Shown here one piece after another: positions 1-7,901 of a DNA stretch of 64,000 nucleotides (positions within the stretch are counted from its first letter, which is position 1; the number at the start of each line of letters is the position of its first letter). The DNA is taken from positions 1-64,000 of the forward strand of contig CAVKGV010000005.1 of NCBI GenBank assembly GCA_963656065.1, in the 5' to 3' direction. Made by a program: the position numbers and the translations under genes. The notes below the pieces were generated by a model. The model was given only the letters and a program-made list of their open reading frames with translations. It did not search any database and was not told where the DNA came from. The stretch comes from Hallerella sp963656065 (GTDB lineage: Bacteria; Fibrobacterota; Fibrobacteria; Fibrobacterales; Fibrobacteraceae).

Positions 1-63
1 ACTCTTCACCCTCCACTCTTCACCCTCCACTCTTCACCCTCCACTCTCAGCTCTCAGCTCTGA
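1..63. repeat. 14-bp tandem repeat and CTC-rich low-complexity tract
   Basis: A 14-base unit (ACTCTTCACCCTCC) is repeated three times, then degrades into ACTCTCAGCTCTCAGCTCTGAC-like sequence. Related CTC-rich tracts ending in AGCTCTGAC occur at 54885-54913 and 55089-55146, so it belongs to a dispersed intergenic family. No gene is seen here. Confidence 0.8.
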
Positions 64-115
64 CATCCCGCTTCCTATTCAATAATTCATAAAATTTTTT
101 CAAGAAATCCCTTGC

Positions 116-133
116 CTTAGAGTAAACTCTAGG
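116..133 (+). promoter_or_regulatory. Dyad upstream of larE, candidate operator
   Basis: TAGAGT and ACTCTA form an inverted repeat separated by AA (118-131), extended by a wobble and a C-G pair. It begins at a TTGCCT sequence (112-117) that could be a -35 box, about 45 bases before larE. A transcription factor site for the lar operon is inferred; the -10 box is not clear. Confidence 0.35.
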
Positions 134-178
134 TCGTAAATTATAGAAAGCAAAAACTTTTGGCAAGGAATTTGGTGA

Positions 179-976
179 ATGTTGGATCCAGAGAAGCTGA
201 CACGGTTGAAAAAATATCTCGCTGACTTGAAAAGTGTCGCGGTCGCCTTTTCGGGTGGCGTCGATTCCTCGTTTCTGCTGAAAACAGCGCATGATGTCTT
301 GGGAGAAAAGGCGCTTGCTGTAACGGTTTCGTCTTGCTTCGTTCCCGAAAGAGAGCGGCTTTCGGCAAAGCGTTTTTGCGAGGAAGAAAAAATCCGGCAG
401 GAAGTTCTCTCGGTAGATCCGCTTGAAATTGGCGGAGTTCGGGAAAATCCTAAAAATCGCTGTTACCTTTGCAAGAAGGGCATTTTTGAAAATATTTGCC
501 AAATCGCTAAAAGAGAGAATTTGCAGGCGGTTATCGATGGAACGAATGCCGACGATGCGGGAGATTTCCGTCCGGGACTTATGGCGCTTTCGGAGCTTCA
601 CATCAAAAGTCCGCTCAAGGATTTGGAATTTACCAAGACGGATGTTCGGGATGCGTCCAAACTTGTCGGGCTGAAAACCTGGGATAATCCGTCTTTTGCC
701 TGCCTCGCGAGCCGCTTTGCCTATGGGGAAACGCTTACCCGGGAAAATCTCGAAAGGGTTGAAAAAGCCGAGGACTTTTTTCTTTCAAAAGGCTTTCGGC
801 AGATTCGTGTCCGGGTTCACCAAAATCTCGCACGGATAGAAGTCTTGCCACAGGACTTGGAGAAAGTTTTGCTGTTGCGTTCCGAGATTACAGATAAATT
901 AAAAGCGTTGCACTTCGATTATGTGACCGTGGATTTGTGCGGTTTTAAAAGCGGTTCGATGAACGTGAATCTTTGA
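179..976 (+). CDS. larE: LarE, ATP-dependent sacrificial sulfur transferase
   Basis: LarE activates the carboxylates of pyridinium-3,5-biscarboxylic acid mononucleotide with ATP and replaces an oxygen with sulfur, a step in nickel-pincer nucleotide (NPN) cofactor synthesis. The PP-loop SGGVDS lies at residues 25-30 and GTNADD near 121. Cys175, in PSFACLASRF, matches the place of the sacrificial cysteine (Cys176 in the Lactobacillus plantarum enzyme). Cys95 and Cys98 form an extra CxxC. The length of 265 aa is normal. ATG at 179 follows AAGGAA. It is the first gene of a tight larE-larB-larC operon; larB begins 8 bases after its stop. Confidence 0.92.
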   Translation: MLDPEKLTRLKKYLADLKSVAVAFSGGVDSSFLLKTAHDVLGEKALAVTVSSCFVPERERLSAKRFCEEEKIRQEVLSVDPLEIGGVRENPKNRCYLCKKGIFENICQIAKRENLQAVIDGTNADDAGDFRPGLMALSELHIKSPLKDLEFTKTDVRDASKLVGLKTWDNPSFACLASRFAYGETLTRENLERVEKAEDFFLSKGFRQIRVRVHQNLARIEVLPQDLEKVLLLRSEITDKLKALHFDYVTVDLCGFKSGSMNVNL

Positions 977-984
977 GGGGTAAA

Positions 985-1671
985 ATGGAAAAAACAGAGG
1001 ATTTGAAATTTGCCAAATTGGACTTGGACCGTGAAAATCGGACGGGATTTCCCGAGGTCGTCTTTTGCCAAGGGAAAAACGAAGAGCATCTTGTCCAAAT
1101 ATGCAAGACGTTGCTTGAAAAAAATGGCAAAGTCTTTGGAACGCGCGCTTCGATGGAACAGGCCGAAATGCTCCAAAATGAACTGGGAAAAGAGGTGAAA
1201 TACGACCGAATCTCCCGGCTTTTGAAAATTCAGAGAGAGCCTTTGGATGTTCAAAATGGCATAGGAAACATCGCGGTGTGCTCAGCGGGAACGGCGGACT
1301 TTTTCATTGCAGAAGAGGCGGCGGGAACGGCGGAATATTTTGGTGGAAATGTACATCGGTTTTATGACATCGGTGTTGCCGGAATTCACCGCCTTTTGGA
1401 TAAGCTCGAGGAAATACGGAAAGCGAACGCCGTAATCGCTGTTGCCGGAATGGAAGGCGCCTTGGCGTCTGTTTTGGGAGGCCTTGTTCGGGTTCCTGTA
1501 ATTTGCGTTCCGACTTCGGTAGGGTACGGGGCGAATTTGAATGGAATTTCCACACTGCTTTCGATGATCAATTCCTGCGCAAACGGAATTTCTGTTGTCA
1601 ATATCGACAACGGTTTCGGTGCGGGATATATTGCCACACAAATTAATCGCTTGGCGGAAGGTATCCGATGA
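985..1671 (+). CDS. larB: LarB, nicotinate adenine dinucleotide carboxylase
   Basis: LarB carboxylates and hydrolyses nicotinic acid adenine dinucleotide to pyridinium-3,5-biscarboxylic acid mononucleotide, the first step of NPN cofactor synthesis. The C-terminal half is PurE-like: a CSAGTAD segment, a Gly-rich AGMEGALASVLGG segment and PTSVGYGANLNG, as in this family. I chose ATG at 985 because GAGGGG lies four bases upstream; a TTG at 973 in the same frame is less likely. The length of 228 aa is normal. The stop overlaps the larC start (ATGA). Confidence 0.92.
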   Translation: MEKTEDLKFAKLDLDRENRTGFPEVVFCQGKNEEHLVQICKTLLEKNGKVFGTRASMEQAEMLQNELGKEVKYDRISRLLKIQREPLDVQNGIGNIAVCSAGTADFFIAEEAAGTAEYFGGNVHRFYDIGVAGIHRLLDKLEEIRKANAVIAVAGMEGALASVLGGLVRVPVICVPTSVGYGANLNGISTLLSMINSCANGISVVNIDNGFGAGYIATQINRLAEGIR

Positions 1672-2957
1672 AAAGTCTTTATTTTGAATGTAATTCTGGA
1701 ATCAGCGGAGATATGGCTGTCGCCGCGATGATAGGTCTCGGAGCAGACAGGGACGTTTTGCTGAAAACACTGGAGACGATTCCGGTGGATGGTTTCCAGG
1801 TTAAGATTTCCCATGTCCAGAAATGCGGAATCGACTGCAACGATTTTGATGTCGTCTTAGATGCGGCGCATGAAAATCATGACCATGATATGGAATTTCT
1901 TTTTGGCAAGGAACACCACCACGAATATTTCCATCACCACGAACATCGCGGGATTTTGGAAATCAAAGAGATTATCCAGAAAACGGAAATGTCGGAAAAT
2001 GCCCGTTTGCTTGCCGGAAAAATTTTTGAAATTATTGCTCGGGCGGAAAGCAAGGCGCACGGGATTCCTGTGGAACAGGTGCATTTTCACGAAGTCGGCG
2101 CGGTCGATTCCATTGTGGACGTCATCGCTCTTTCCGTATGCCTGGACGATTTAAAAGAAAAATTTCAGATTCAAAACATCTATGTGCCGTTTCTTTGCGA
2201 AGGGCGTGGGACCGTTCGTTGTGCCCATGGGATTCTGCCGATTCCCGTTCCGGCTGTCGCAAATATTGCGCAGGAAAATGCATTGAAGCTTTCTTTCATC
2301 GATGAAGAAGGTGAATTTGTCACGCCGACGGGAGCCGCTTTTGCTTCTGCGGTAAAGACCGGAGAAAAGATTCCGGCTCGGTTTGAAATTTGCAAGGTCG
2401 GACTTGGCGCCGGGAAAAGAAATTACAGTCGCCCGAGCATTTTAAGGGCTTTTCTAATCGAAGAATCGCTTTCTGAAAATTCCGACGAAAAACCTTCTTT
2501 TTTGAGCGATAAAGTTTTTGAACTGAACACCAACATCGACGACTGCACCGGTGAAAATTTGGGATTCCTCTCGGAACTTCTCTTGCAAAGCGGGGCGTTG
2601 GATGTGACATTTACACCGTGCTTTATGAAGAAGAATCGTCCGGCGAACATTCTCACGGTTCTCTGCAAGGCGGAAAATGTAAAGTCTTTGGAAAAGCTCG
2701 TCTTTTTGCATACGACGGCGATTGGAATCCGTATTTCGGAAAAGGAACGTGTCGTCTTGCCGCGGACAGAAGTTTCCGTTCCGACGGAATGGGGAAATGT
2801 TCGCGTTAAAGTTGTCCGGATAGGTGAAGTTCAAAAAATCTATCCCGAATATGAAAGCGTGAAAACGGTGAGTCTGGAAAAAGCCTTGCCGTTTGATGCC
2901 GTCTATCAAAAAGTCTTCGGCATCGCTGAAAAATTTCTAAACGAAAATCAACCATAA
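1668..2957 (+). CDS. larC: LarC, nickel insertion protein for the NPN cofactor
   Basis: LarC is the CTP-dependent cyclometallase that inserts nickel into the dithio-nucleotide to finish the NPN cofactor. The N-terminus (YFECNSGISGDM) is typical. A His-rich stretch at about residues 64-90, with clusters such as EHHHEYFHHHEH, is a probable nickel-holding loop. In some lactobacilli larC is split and joined by a programmed frameshift; here 429 codons are continuous, so no frameshift is needed. It overlaps larB by four bases and is followed 20 bases later by a membrane-protein gene. Confidence 0.93.
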   Translation: MKSLYFECNSGISGDMAVAAMIGLGADRDVLLKTLETIPVDGFQVKISHVQKCGIDCNDFDVVLDAAHENHDHDMEFLFGKEHHHEYFHHHEHRGILEIKEIIQKTEMSENARLLAGKIFEIIARAESKAHGIPVEQVHFHEVGAVDSIVDVIALSVCLDDLKEKFQIQNIYVPFLCEGRGTVRCAHGILPIPVPAVANIAQENALKLSFIDEEGEFVTPTGAAFASAVKTGEKIPARFEICKVGLGAGKRNYSRPSILRAFLIEESLSENSDEKPSFLSDKVFELNTNIDDCTGENLGFLSELLLQSGALDVTFTPCFMKKNRPANILTVLCKAENVKSLEKLVFLHTTAIGIRISEKERVVLPRTEVSVPTEWGNVRVKVVRIGEVQKIYPEYESVKTVSLEKALPFDAVYQKVFGIAEKFLNENQP

Positions 2958-2977
2958 TTCAATCACGGAGGCCCAAT

Positions 2978-3358
2978 ATGGCTTGTTTGTTAGTTCCGCT
3001 CGCAGAAGGAATCGCGATTTCGGCGGTGAAGCGGGTCGCTTTGCATTCCGGCAAGGATGCAAGCGAAACAGTTCAGAAAATAAGCGAAAAAGTTTCTGTT
3101 CTGGAAAAGATGCTCTATGGGGGGAGCTTCTTGCTTGCCGTGGAACATTTTTACCATGGAGAGCTGACGGTCGTTCCGCCTTTTTTGACCGCGATGGAGT
3201 CTTCTGCGGAAACAGCGGTAATGCTCAAGGAAATGGCGACGAATGGCGTCGGAATGGCTGCTTTGACGACTGCTGCGTGGGCGCTGTGGCTCGGAGCGGG
3301 CGCTCTGAAGAAAAAAATCCGTCAATATCGAAAGAATGCGGAGAGCCTATGTGCTTGA
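2978..3358 (+). CDS. Small membrane protein of the lar operon, function unknown
   Basis: A 126-aa protein that I do not recognise. It has a hydrophobic segment around residues 45-75 and a clear membrane segment near 92-113 (GMAALTTAAWALWLGAGA), followed by a basic KKKIRQYRK tail that is probably cytoplasmic. GGAGG lies seven bases before the ATG. It starts 20 bases after larC and overlaps the next gene by 10 bases, so it is co-transcribed with lar genes. A role in transport or as a membrane partner of the downstream DUF362 protein is possible but only inferred from position. Confidence 0.75.
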   Translation: MACLLVPLAEGIAISAVKRVALHSGKDASETVQKISEKVSVLEKMLYGGSFLLAVEHFYHGELTVVPPFLTAMESSAETAVMLKEMATNGVGMAALTTAAWALWLGAGALKKKIRQYRKNAESLCA

Positions 3359-3630
3359 TTCTTTCCGTTCTTGCAGCGCTTGCCTATCTGAAACTTTTCG
3401 TTTCCCGCTCCAAGCGAAAGCTGGATTCGAAAAGTGCAAAGACAACGTTTCTCATGTTTTTGGGCGCAAGCTTGATGTGGAGCGTTGACGGTTTTGCGGC
3501 GATGATGAATGGAGAAAGTTTTTTTGACTTGAGCAAGGAAGATTTCTTTCTCGGATTGATTGTCGTCTGCTGCGGAAGCGCATTTTACATCGTTTCGCAA
3601 AAGCTAAAATCCAAAGAAAAAATTTCATGA
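3349..3630 (+). CDS. Small membrane protein, function unknown
   Basis: A 93-aa protein with three hydrophobic stretches (residues 2-17, 32-52 and 66-84) separated by basic (SRSKRKLDSKSAK) and acidic (DLSKED) loops, ending in a lysine-rich tail. Its ATG lies inside the end of the preceding gene (10-base overlap), which suggests translational coupling and that the two products form a pair. I recognise no family. The DUF362 gene follows 29 bases later. Confidence 0.7.
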   Translation: MCLILSVLAALAYLKLFVSRSKRKLDSKSAKTTFLMFLGASLMWSVDGFAAMMNGESFFDLSKEDFFLGLIVVCCGSAFYIVSQKLKSKEKIS

Positions 3631-3659
3631 ATTTAAACACAAAAGTAGAGGAAAATTCT

Positions 3660-4694
3660 ATGCGGAATACACACAAATTAACAGGGATAGCTTCTGTCTC
3701 GGCGCTGCTTCTTTCGGCGACGCTTGCTCAGGCGGAAGTCAAGGACTACAAGACTTACGAGACCGATGACAAAAATGTTCCCGTCGTCTATTTCACGCGG
3801 GACATTTCGCCAGAAGGCTTGGTCAAGGTCTATCGGGCGATGGGCTGGAAGCCTCATGGAAAGGTCGGTGTGAAAATTAGCACGGGAGAACCTCCCGCAT
3901 CCAACTATCTTCGCCCTTCCCTCATCAAGAACCTGGTGAAGGATGAACTCGGCGCGACCATCGTAGAATGCAACACGGCGTACGGTGGCGGTCGGGCTTC
4001 CAGTGCGATGCATCGGCAGGTCGTCAAGGATCACGGCTTTCTGGAAATCGCCCCGTTCGATTTGCTTGACGAAGATGATTACATGAAAATTCCGGTAAAA
4101 GGCGGAAAGAACCTGAAGTTCGATTACGTCGGAAGCCATTTCAAAAATTACGACTCTTACTTGGTGCTGAGCCATTTCAAGGGTCATGCGATGGGTGGTT
4201 TCGGCGGAGCTATCAAGAACCTTTCAATCGGATTTGGCAGCGGGGAATCCGCCAAAAAATCAGGCAAGGCTTTGATCCATACCGCAGGTCGCGCCGATGC
4301 CGGAAACTTTAGAAGCAGTTGGTTTGAGCTCACGCAAGGCGATGAAAACCAGTTGAAGTTTTTGGAATCGATGGCGGAAGCGGCGAAAGGCGTCTGCGAC
4401 TACATGGGAAACGAAAAGGGAATCGCTTTTGTGAATGTCCTGAACCGTCTGAGCGTCGATTGCGACTGCAACGGAAACCCCGAAGAACCCGATATGCATG
4501 ACATCGGTATCTTGGCTTCGACCGACCCGCTTGCGATTGACCAGGCGAGCATCGATTTGGTCTTCACCGCAAAGGACTCCGAAAAGCTCGTGGAACGCAT
4601 CGAGAGCCGCAAGGGCCGTCACACGTTGGAACATGCAGAAAAAATCGGGCTTGGCAAAGGTTCTAGAAAGTACCGTCTAGTCGTTTTGGATTAA
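3660..4694 (+). CDS. Exported DUF362 protein, candidate nickel-pincer enzyme
   Basis: A 344-aa protein with a Sec-type signal peptide (hydrophobic core to about residue 22, cleavage after AQA at 25). The DUF362 core motif SHFKGHxxGGFGGAIKN is at 171-187. His118 (in MHRQ), His176, Lys186 and His207 resemble the layout of LarA (lactate racemase), whose His108, His174, Lys184 and His200 bind or use the NPN cofactor; His176 to Lys186 has the same spacing of ten. DUF362 proteins are often linked to iron-sulfur domains, but no ferredoxin CxxCxxC motif is present. ATG at 3660 was chosen for the AGAGGA eight bases upstream; an in-frame ATG at 3627 lacks a good site. The location in a lar operon with no larA makes it the likely cofactor acceptor; this is inference. 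Confidence 0.8.
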   Translation: MRNTHKLTGIASVSALLLSATLAQAEVKDYKTYETDDKNVPVVYFTRDISPEGLVKVYRAMGWKPHGKVGVKISTGEPPASNYLRPSLIKNLVKDELGATIVECNTAYGGGRASSAMHRQVVKDHGFLEIAPFDLLDEDDYMKIPVKGGKNLKFDYVGSHFKNYDSYLVLSHFKGHAMGGFGGAIKNLSIGFGSGESAKKSGKALIHTAGRADAGNFRSSWFELTQGDENQLKFLESMAEAAKGVCDYMGNEKGIAFVNVLNRLSVDCDCNGNPEEPDMHDIGILASTDPLAIDQASIDLVFTAKDSEKLVERIESRKGRHTLEHAEKIGLGKGSRKYRLVVLD

Positions 4695-4704
4695 GGAAAT
4701 CGCC

Positions 4705-5631
4705 GTGAACTCTGTCATCGAAATCATCCAGCGCGAAGCCGTCTATCTTTGGTTTTACTTTGACGTGCAGATTCGGGAAATATTCTGGTTTTGGGTCTTC
4801 GGAATCGTTCTCGGATCGTGCGTCTCGGTATTCTTCAAGAATTCGATTCATCGTTGGGCAGAAAGAATCGCAGGCAGAGTTCCCGGTATCATAGCGATTA
4901 TTGCGGCGAGCGCCCTCGGAATCGCTTCGCCGCTCTGTATGTATGGAACGATTCCCATCTGCGCGGCCTTTGCAAAAAAAGGCGTCAAGGAAGACTTTCT
5001 CGCCGCATTCATGATGTCGAGCGTCCTGTTGAATCCGCAGCTCATCGTTTACAGCGCAGCCCTCGGAAAAGGACTTTTGTGGACGCGAATCGTTTCCTGC
5101 TTTCTCTGCGGAATTTTCGCCGGGCTTCTTGTCCGAGCGTTCTTCTGCAAAAAGAATTCCGACAGGCATTTCTTTAATTTTTCTGGCTTTGACGAACCGC
5201 ACAATCATGACACAGACCCGAATATCGCTTTGCGCTTTCTCAAAAATATCTGGCGTAATGTCCGGGCGACAGGTCCCTGGTTCTTGCTCGGAATCGCCTT
5301 GTCCGCCGTTTTCCAGCGCTATGTTCCCGGCGAAGCGATAGGGAAGCTTTTCGGAGAAAACGAAGGCTTTGGAATTCTGCTTGCGGCCGGAGCAGGCGTC
5401 CCGCTTTACGTGTGTGGCGGCGGAACGATTCCGCTTTTACTGGAATGGCTTTCAAACGGGATGAGTTATGGATCGGCGGCGGCGTTCATGCTCACCGGTC
5501 CCGCGACGAAAATCACGAATCTCGGAGCGCTGAAAACGGTTCTGGGATTTCGAAATTTCGCAGTCTATATTGTGTTTGTTGTCCTGTTTTCTCTTTTTGT
5601 CGGCGGAATTGCCAATTGGGTGCTTTTTTAA
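4705..5631 (+). CDS. DUF318/ArsP-type permease
   Basis: A 308-aa polytopic membrane protein with two homologous halves. Each half has a Gly/Pro-rich membrane motif (ASPLCMYGTIPICAAF near residue 73 and AGVPLYVCGGGTIPLLLEWL near 230), typical of the permease family that includes the organoarsenical exporter ArsP. Cysteines sit in both motifs. The start is GTG at 4705 with AAGGAA six bases upstream. It is the last gene of the lar-DUF362 operon, 10 bases after the DUF362 stop. The substrate cannot be told from sequence; context suggests a metal, thiolate or small organic solute tied to the lar pathway. Confidence 0.8.
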   Translation: MNSVIEIIQREAVYLWFYFDVQIREIFWFWVFGIVLGSCVSVFFKNSIHRWAERIAGRVPGIIAIIAASALGIASPLCMYGTIPICAAFAKKGVKEDFLAAFMMSSVLLNPQLIVYSAALGKGLLWTRIVSCFLCGIFAGLLVRAFFCKKNSDRHFFNFSGFDEPHNHDTDPNIALRFLKNIWRNVRATGPWFLLGIALSAVFQRYVPGEAIGKLFGENEGFGILLAAGAGVPLYVCGGGTIPLLLEWLSNGMSYGSAAAFMLTGPATKITNLGALKTVLGFRNFAVYIVFVVLFSLFVGGIANWVLF

Positions 5632-5682
5632 CGGAAGGAAAGTTGTGGAAAATGCACGAAAATGTCCGTTGAAAATTTAATT

Positions 5683-5691
5683 TGCTACATT
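5683..5691 (+). promoter_or_regulatory. Candidate extended -10 promoter of tyrS
   Basis: The sequence TTGCTACATT contains TGC directly before TACATT (5686-5691), an extended -10 pattern, 33 bases before the tyrS ATG. No convincing -35 box is seen. Confidence 0.3.
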
Positions 5692-5724
5692 GGGATGAAA
5701 ATTATTTCAAAGGATTTTTGAACG

Positions 5725-6942
5725 ATGCAATTTCCTCCAGTGAAAGAACAGATGGACATCCTGCTCCGCGGTGTCGCGGAGATTATCCCGGCAGACGAAC
5801 TCGAACAGAAACTCCAAAAGTCTTATGATTCGGGAATCCCTCTGCGGGTCAAGCTGGGTGTCGATCCGACGGCTCCGGACGTGCATCTAGGACATACCGT
5901 CGTTATGCGCAAGCTTCGCCAATTTCAGGATTTGGGACATACCGTCGTCCTAATCGTCGGCGACTATACGGCGCAAATCGGCGACCCTTCCGGGCGGAAC
6001 AAGGCGCGCCCTCGCCTTTCGCACGAAAAAGTTCTTGAAAACGCAAAGGAATACCAACAGCAGTTTTTTCGCGTTGTCCGTGAAGACCGCGTCGAAATCC
6101 ATTATAACGGCGAATGGTTCAGCAAGATCCCGTTTTCAAAAGTCACGGAACTCATGGGACAGTTTACCGTGGCGCAAATGCTCGAACGCGAAGATTTCCA
6201 CAACCGCTATGCGTCGAACAGCCCCATCAGCCTGCACGAATTCATGTATCCGATGATGCAAGGCTACGATTCCGTCGCGATTAAAAGCGATGTGGAACTC
6301 GGTGGAACGGACCAGAAGTTCAACGTGTGTCGCGGCCGCGACCTCCAGATGTACGAAAACATGCCGCTCCAGATCGGAATGTTCATGCCGATTCTTCTCG
6401 GAACGGACGGCAAGGCCAAGATGAGCAAGAGCCTCGGAAACTATGTCGGGGTGAGCGAACCTGCCGACGTGATGTATCACAAGATTTACAACCTGGCGGA
6501 TTCCATCGTCGAAAACTGGTTTGAACTTCTGACCGATGTCCCGATGGCGGACATCCAGAAGATGATGGCGGACATCCAGTCGGGAACTCTCAACCCGAAC
6601 GTCGCCAAGGACATCCTCGCGAAGGATATCGTTTCGCAGTATTACGGAAAGGAAGCTGCCGAAGCCGCCGCGCTCAAGGAAAAGGAAATCCACAGCGGAA
6701 ATGCAATTCCGTCCGATGCGAAGGAATGTTCCGTCGCCGCGGGAACTCACAAGATTCTGGACTTGCTCGTTGAAATCGGCGCGTTCAAGTCCAAGGGCGA
6801 AGCCCGCCGGATGGTCCAGAACGGAGGCGTAAAAGTCGCCGGAGAAAAAGTTTCCGACCCGATGCTCGAATACGGCATCCAGGGCTCAGACAAGTTGCTC
6901 ATCCAGGTCGGCAAGCGAAACTTCTTCAAGGTGAATTTCTAA
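5725..6942 (+). CDS. tyrS: Tyrosyl-tRNA synthetase
   Basis: It charges tRNA-Tyr with tyrosine. Class I signatures are present: HLGH at residues 54-57 and KMSKS at 232-236, with the tyrosine-pocket segment YDSVAIKSDVELGGTDQ before it. An S4-type RNA-binding domain forms the C-terminus (about 340-400). At 405 aa it fits the TyrS2-like subgroup rather than the shorter-linker E. coli type. Its stop overlaps the start of the next gene (TAATG), so it heads a tyrS-pfkB-mqnB-mqnD operon. Confidence 0.96.
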   Translation: MQFPPVKEQMDILLRGVAEIIPADELEQKLQKSYDSGIPLRVKLGVDPTAPDVHLGHTVVMRKLRQFQDLGHTVVLIVGDYTAQIGDPSGRNKARPRLSHEKVLENAKEYQQQFFRVVREDRVEIHYNGEWFSKIPFSKVTELMGQFTVAQMLEREDFHNRYASNSPISLHEFMYPMMQGYDSVAIKSDVELGGTDQKFNVCRGRDLQMYENMPLQIGMFMPILLGTDGKAKMSKSLGNYVGVSEPADVMYHKIYNLADSIVENWFELLTDVPMADIQKMMADIQSGTLNPNVAKDILAKDIVSQYYGKEAAEAAALKEKEIHSGNAIPSDAKECSVAAGTHKILDLLVEIGAFKSKGEARRMVQNGGVKVAGEKVSDPMLEYGIQGSDKLLIQVGKRNFFKVNF

Positions 6943-7901
6943 TGACCGGGGATACCCTGATACTCGGGCTGAACCCGACGTGGCAGCGCCTTTTCCTTGT
7001 CGATGAATTTAAGCCCGGAGAGATCAACCGACTTTCTCGGGTCGAAGAATTCGCCTCGGGCAAGGGCATCAACTGCGCACGCGTCCTTCGGGTCCTCGGC
7101 GGGGACTTTATCCTTTCGCATTTTTTGGGCGGCGACCGCAGCGTGTCCATTTGTGACGAAGTCGCCGCAGCGGGCATCCGGCAAATTCCCATCTGGATCG
7201 GCGCCTCGACCCGAATCTGCACGACGATTGTGAGCAAGGGCGACACCACGGAACTCATCGAACCGTCGCCGAAAATCACGGAATCCGAAAACAAGGACTT
7301 TTTGCAGACAATCGGAGAAATCTGGAGCGATGTGACAAACGTCGTTCTCTGTGGCTCGCAGCCTCTCGGGTTCCAACTGGAAAATCTCTCCAAGCTGGAT
7401 CTGACCGGAAAGCGCCTTTTTATCGATGCGGTCGAAGGCTTTGACGGTTGGCTTGAACACGGCGTAGAACTTCTCAAGATTAATTTGTCCGAATATTGCA
7501 ATCTCTTGCAGCGTTTCGGAATTCCGCAAATCACGTCCAGCCCGCAATTTTGGAAAATGACCGCTTCAACGCTCCTCGAACGCTTGCCGATAAAAAATCT
7601 GGTCGTAACCGACGAGGATTCGCCGATACACGTGTTCTATGTGCAGGAAGGAAAGTTTATGGGGCTTAGCCTCCAACCGCCGGCGGTCAAGGTTGTAAAC
7701 GACATCGGCGCGGGCGACTCTTTCCTCGCCGGCTGGCTTGCCGCGGATTTCCTAGGACTTCCCATTTCGGATCGCCTGGCGAAAGCGGCTGCGGTCTCTG
7801 CGGCTCGCTGCGAAGTCGATCGTCCGTGGAACATTGACTTGGGACGCGTTTCCGCCTTTGAATCGGATCTTCTTCCCTTGGTCGAAAAAATTGCGGACTG
7901 A
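6942..7901 (+). CDS. PfkB-family sugar kinase, 1-phosphofructokinase-like
   Basis: A 319-aa ribokinase-fold kinase. The N-terminal GLNPTWQR and ASGKGINCARVLRVLGG segments match the 1-phosphofructokinase/tagatose-6-phosphate kinase branch. The C-terminal GAGDSFLAGW motif carries the catalytic Asp and anion hole. The probable role is ATP-dependent phosphorylation of a sugar phosphate in the cytoplasm; the exact substrate is uncertain. The ATG overlaps the tyrS stop by one base. No transport or PTS gene is next to it, so context does not settle the substrate. Confidence 0.8.
   Translation: MTGDTLILGLNPTWQRLFLVDEFKPGEINRLSRVEEFASGKGINCARVLRVLGGDFILSHFLGGDRSVSICDEVAAAGIRQIPIWIGASTRICTTIVSKGDTTELIEPSPKITESENKDFLQTIGEIWSDVTNVVLCGSQPLGFQLENLSKLDLTGKRLFIDAVEGFDGWLEHGVELLKINLSEYCNLLQRFGIPQITSSPQFWKMTASTLLERLPIKNLVVTDEDSPIHVFYVQEGKFMGLSLQPPAVKVVNDIGAGDSFLAGWLAADFLGLPISDRLAKAAAVSAARCEVDRPWNIDLGRVSAFESDLLPLVEKIAD

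Noticed and set aside
1..45. CRISPR array at the window start
   Set aside because: The 14-base units are directly joined without spacers, and no cas gene is present.
1668..2957. Programmed frameshift in larC
   Set aside because: A single frame covers the full length, with both halves present.
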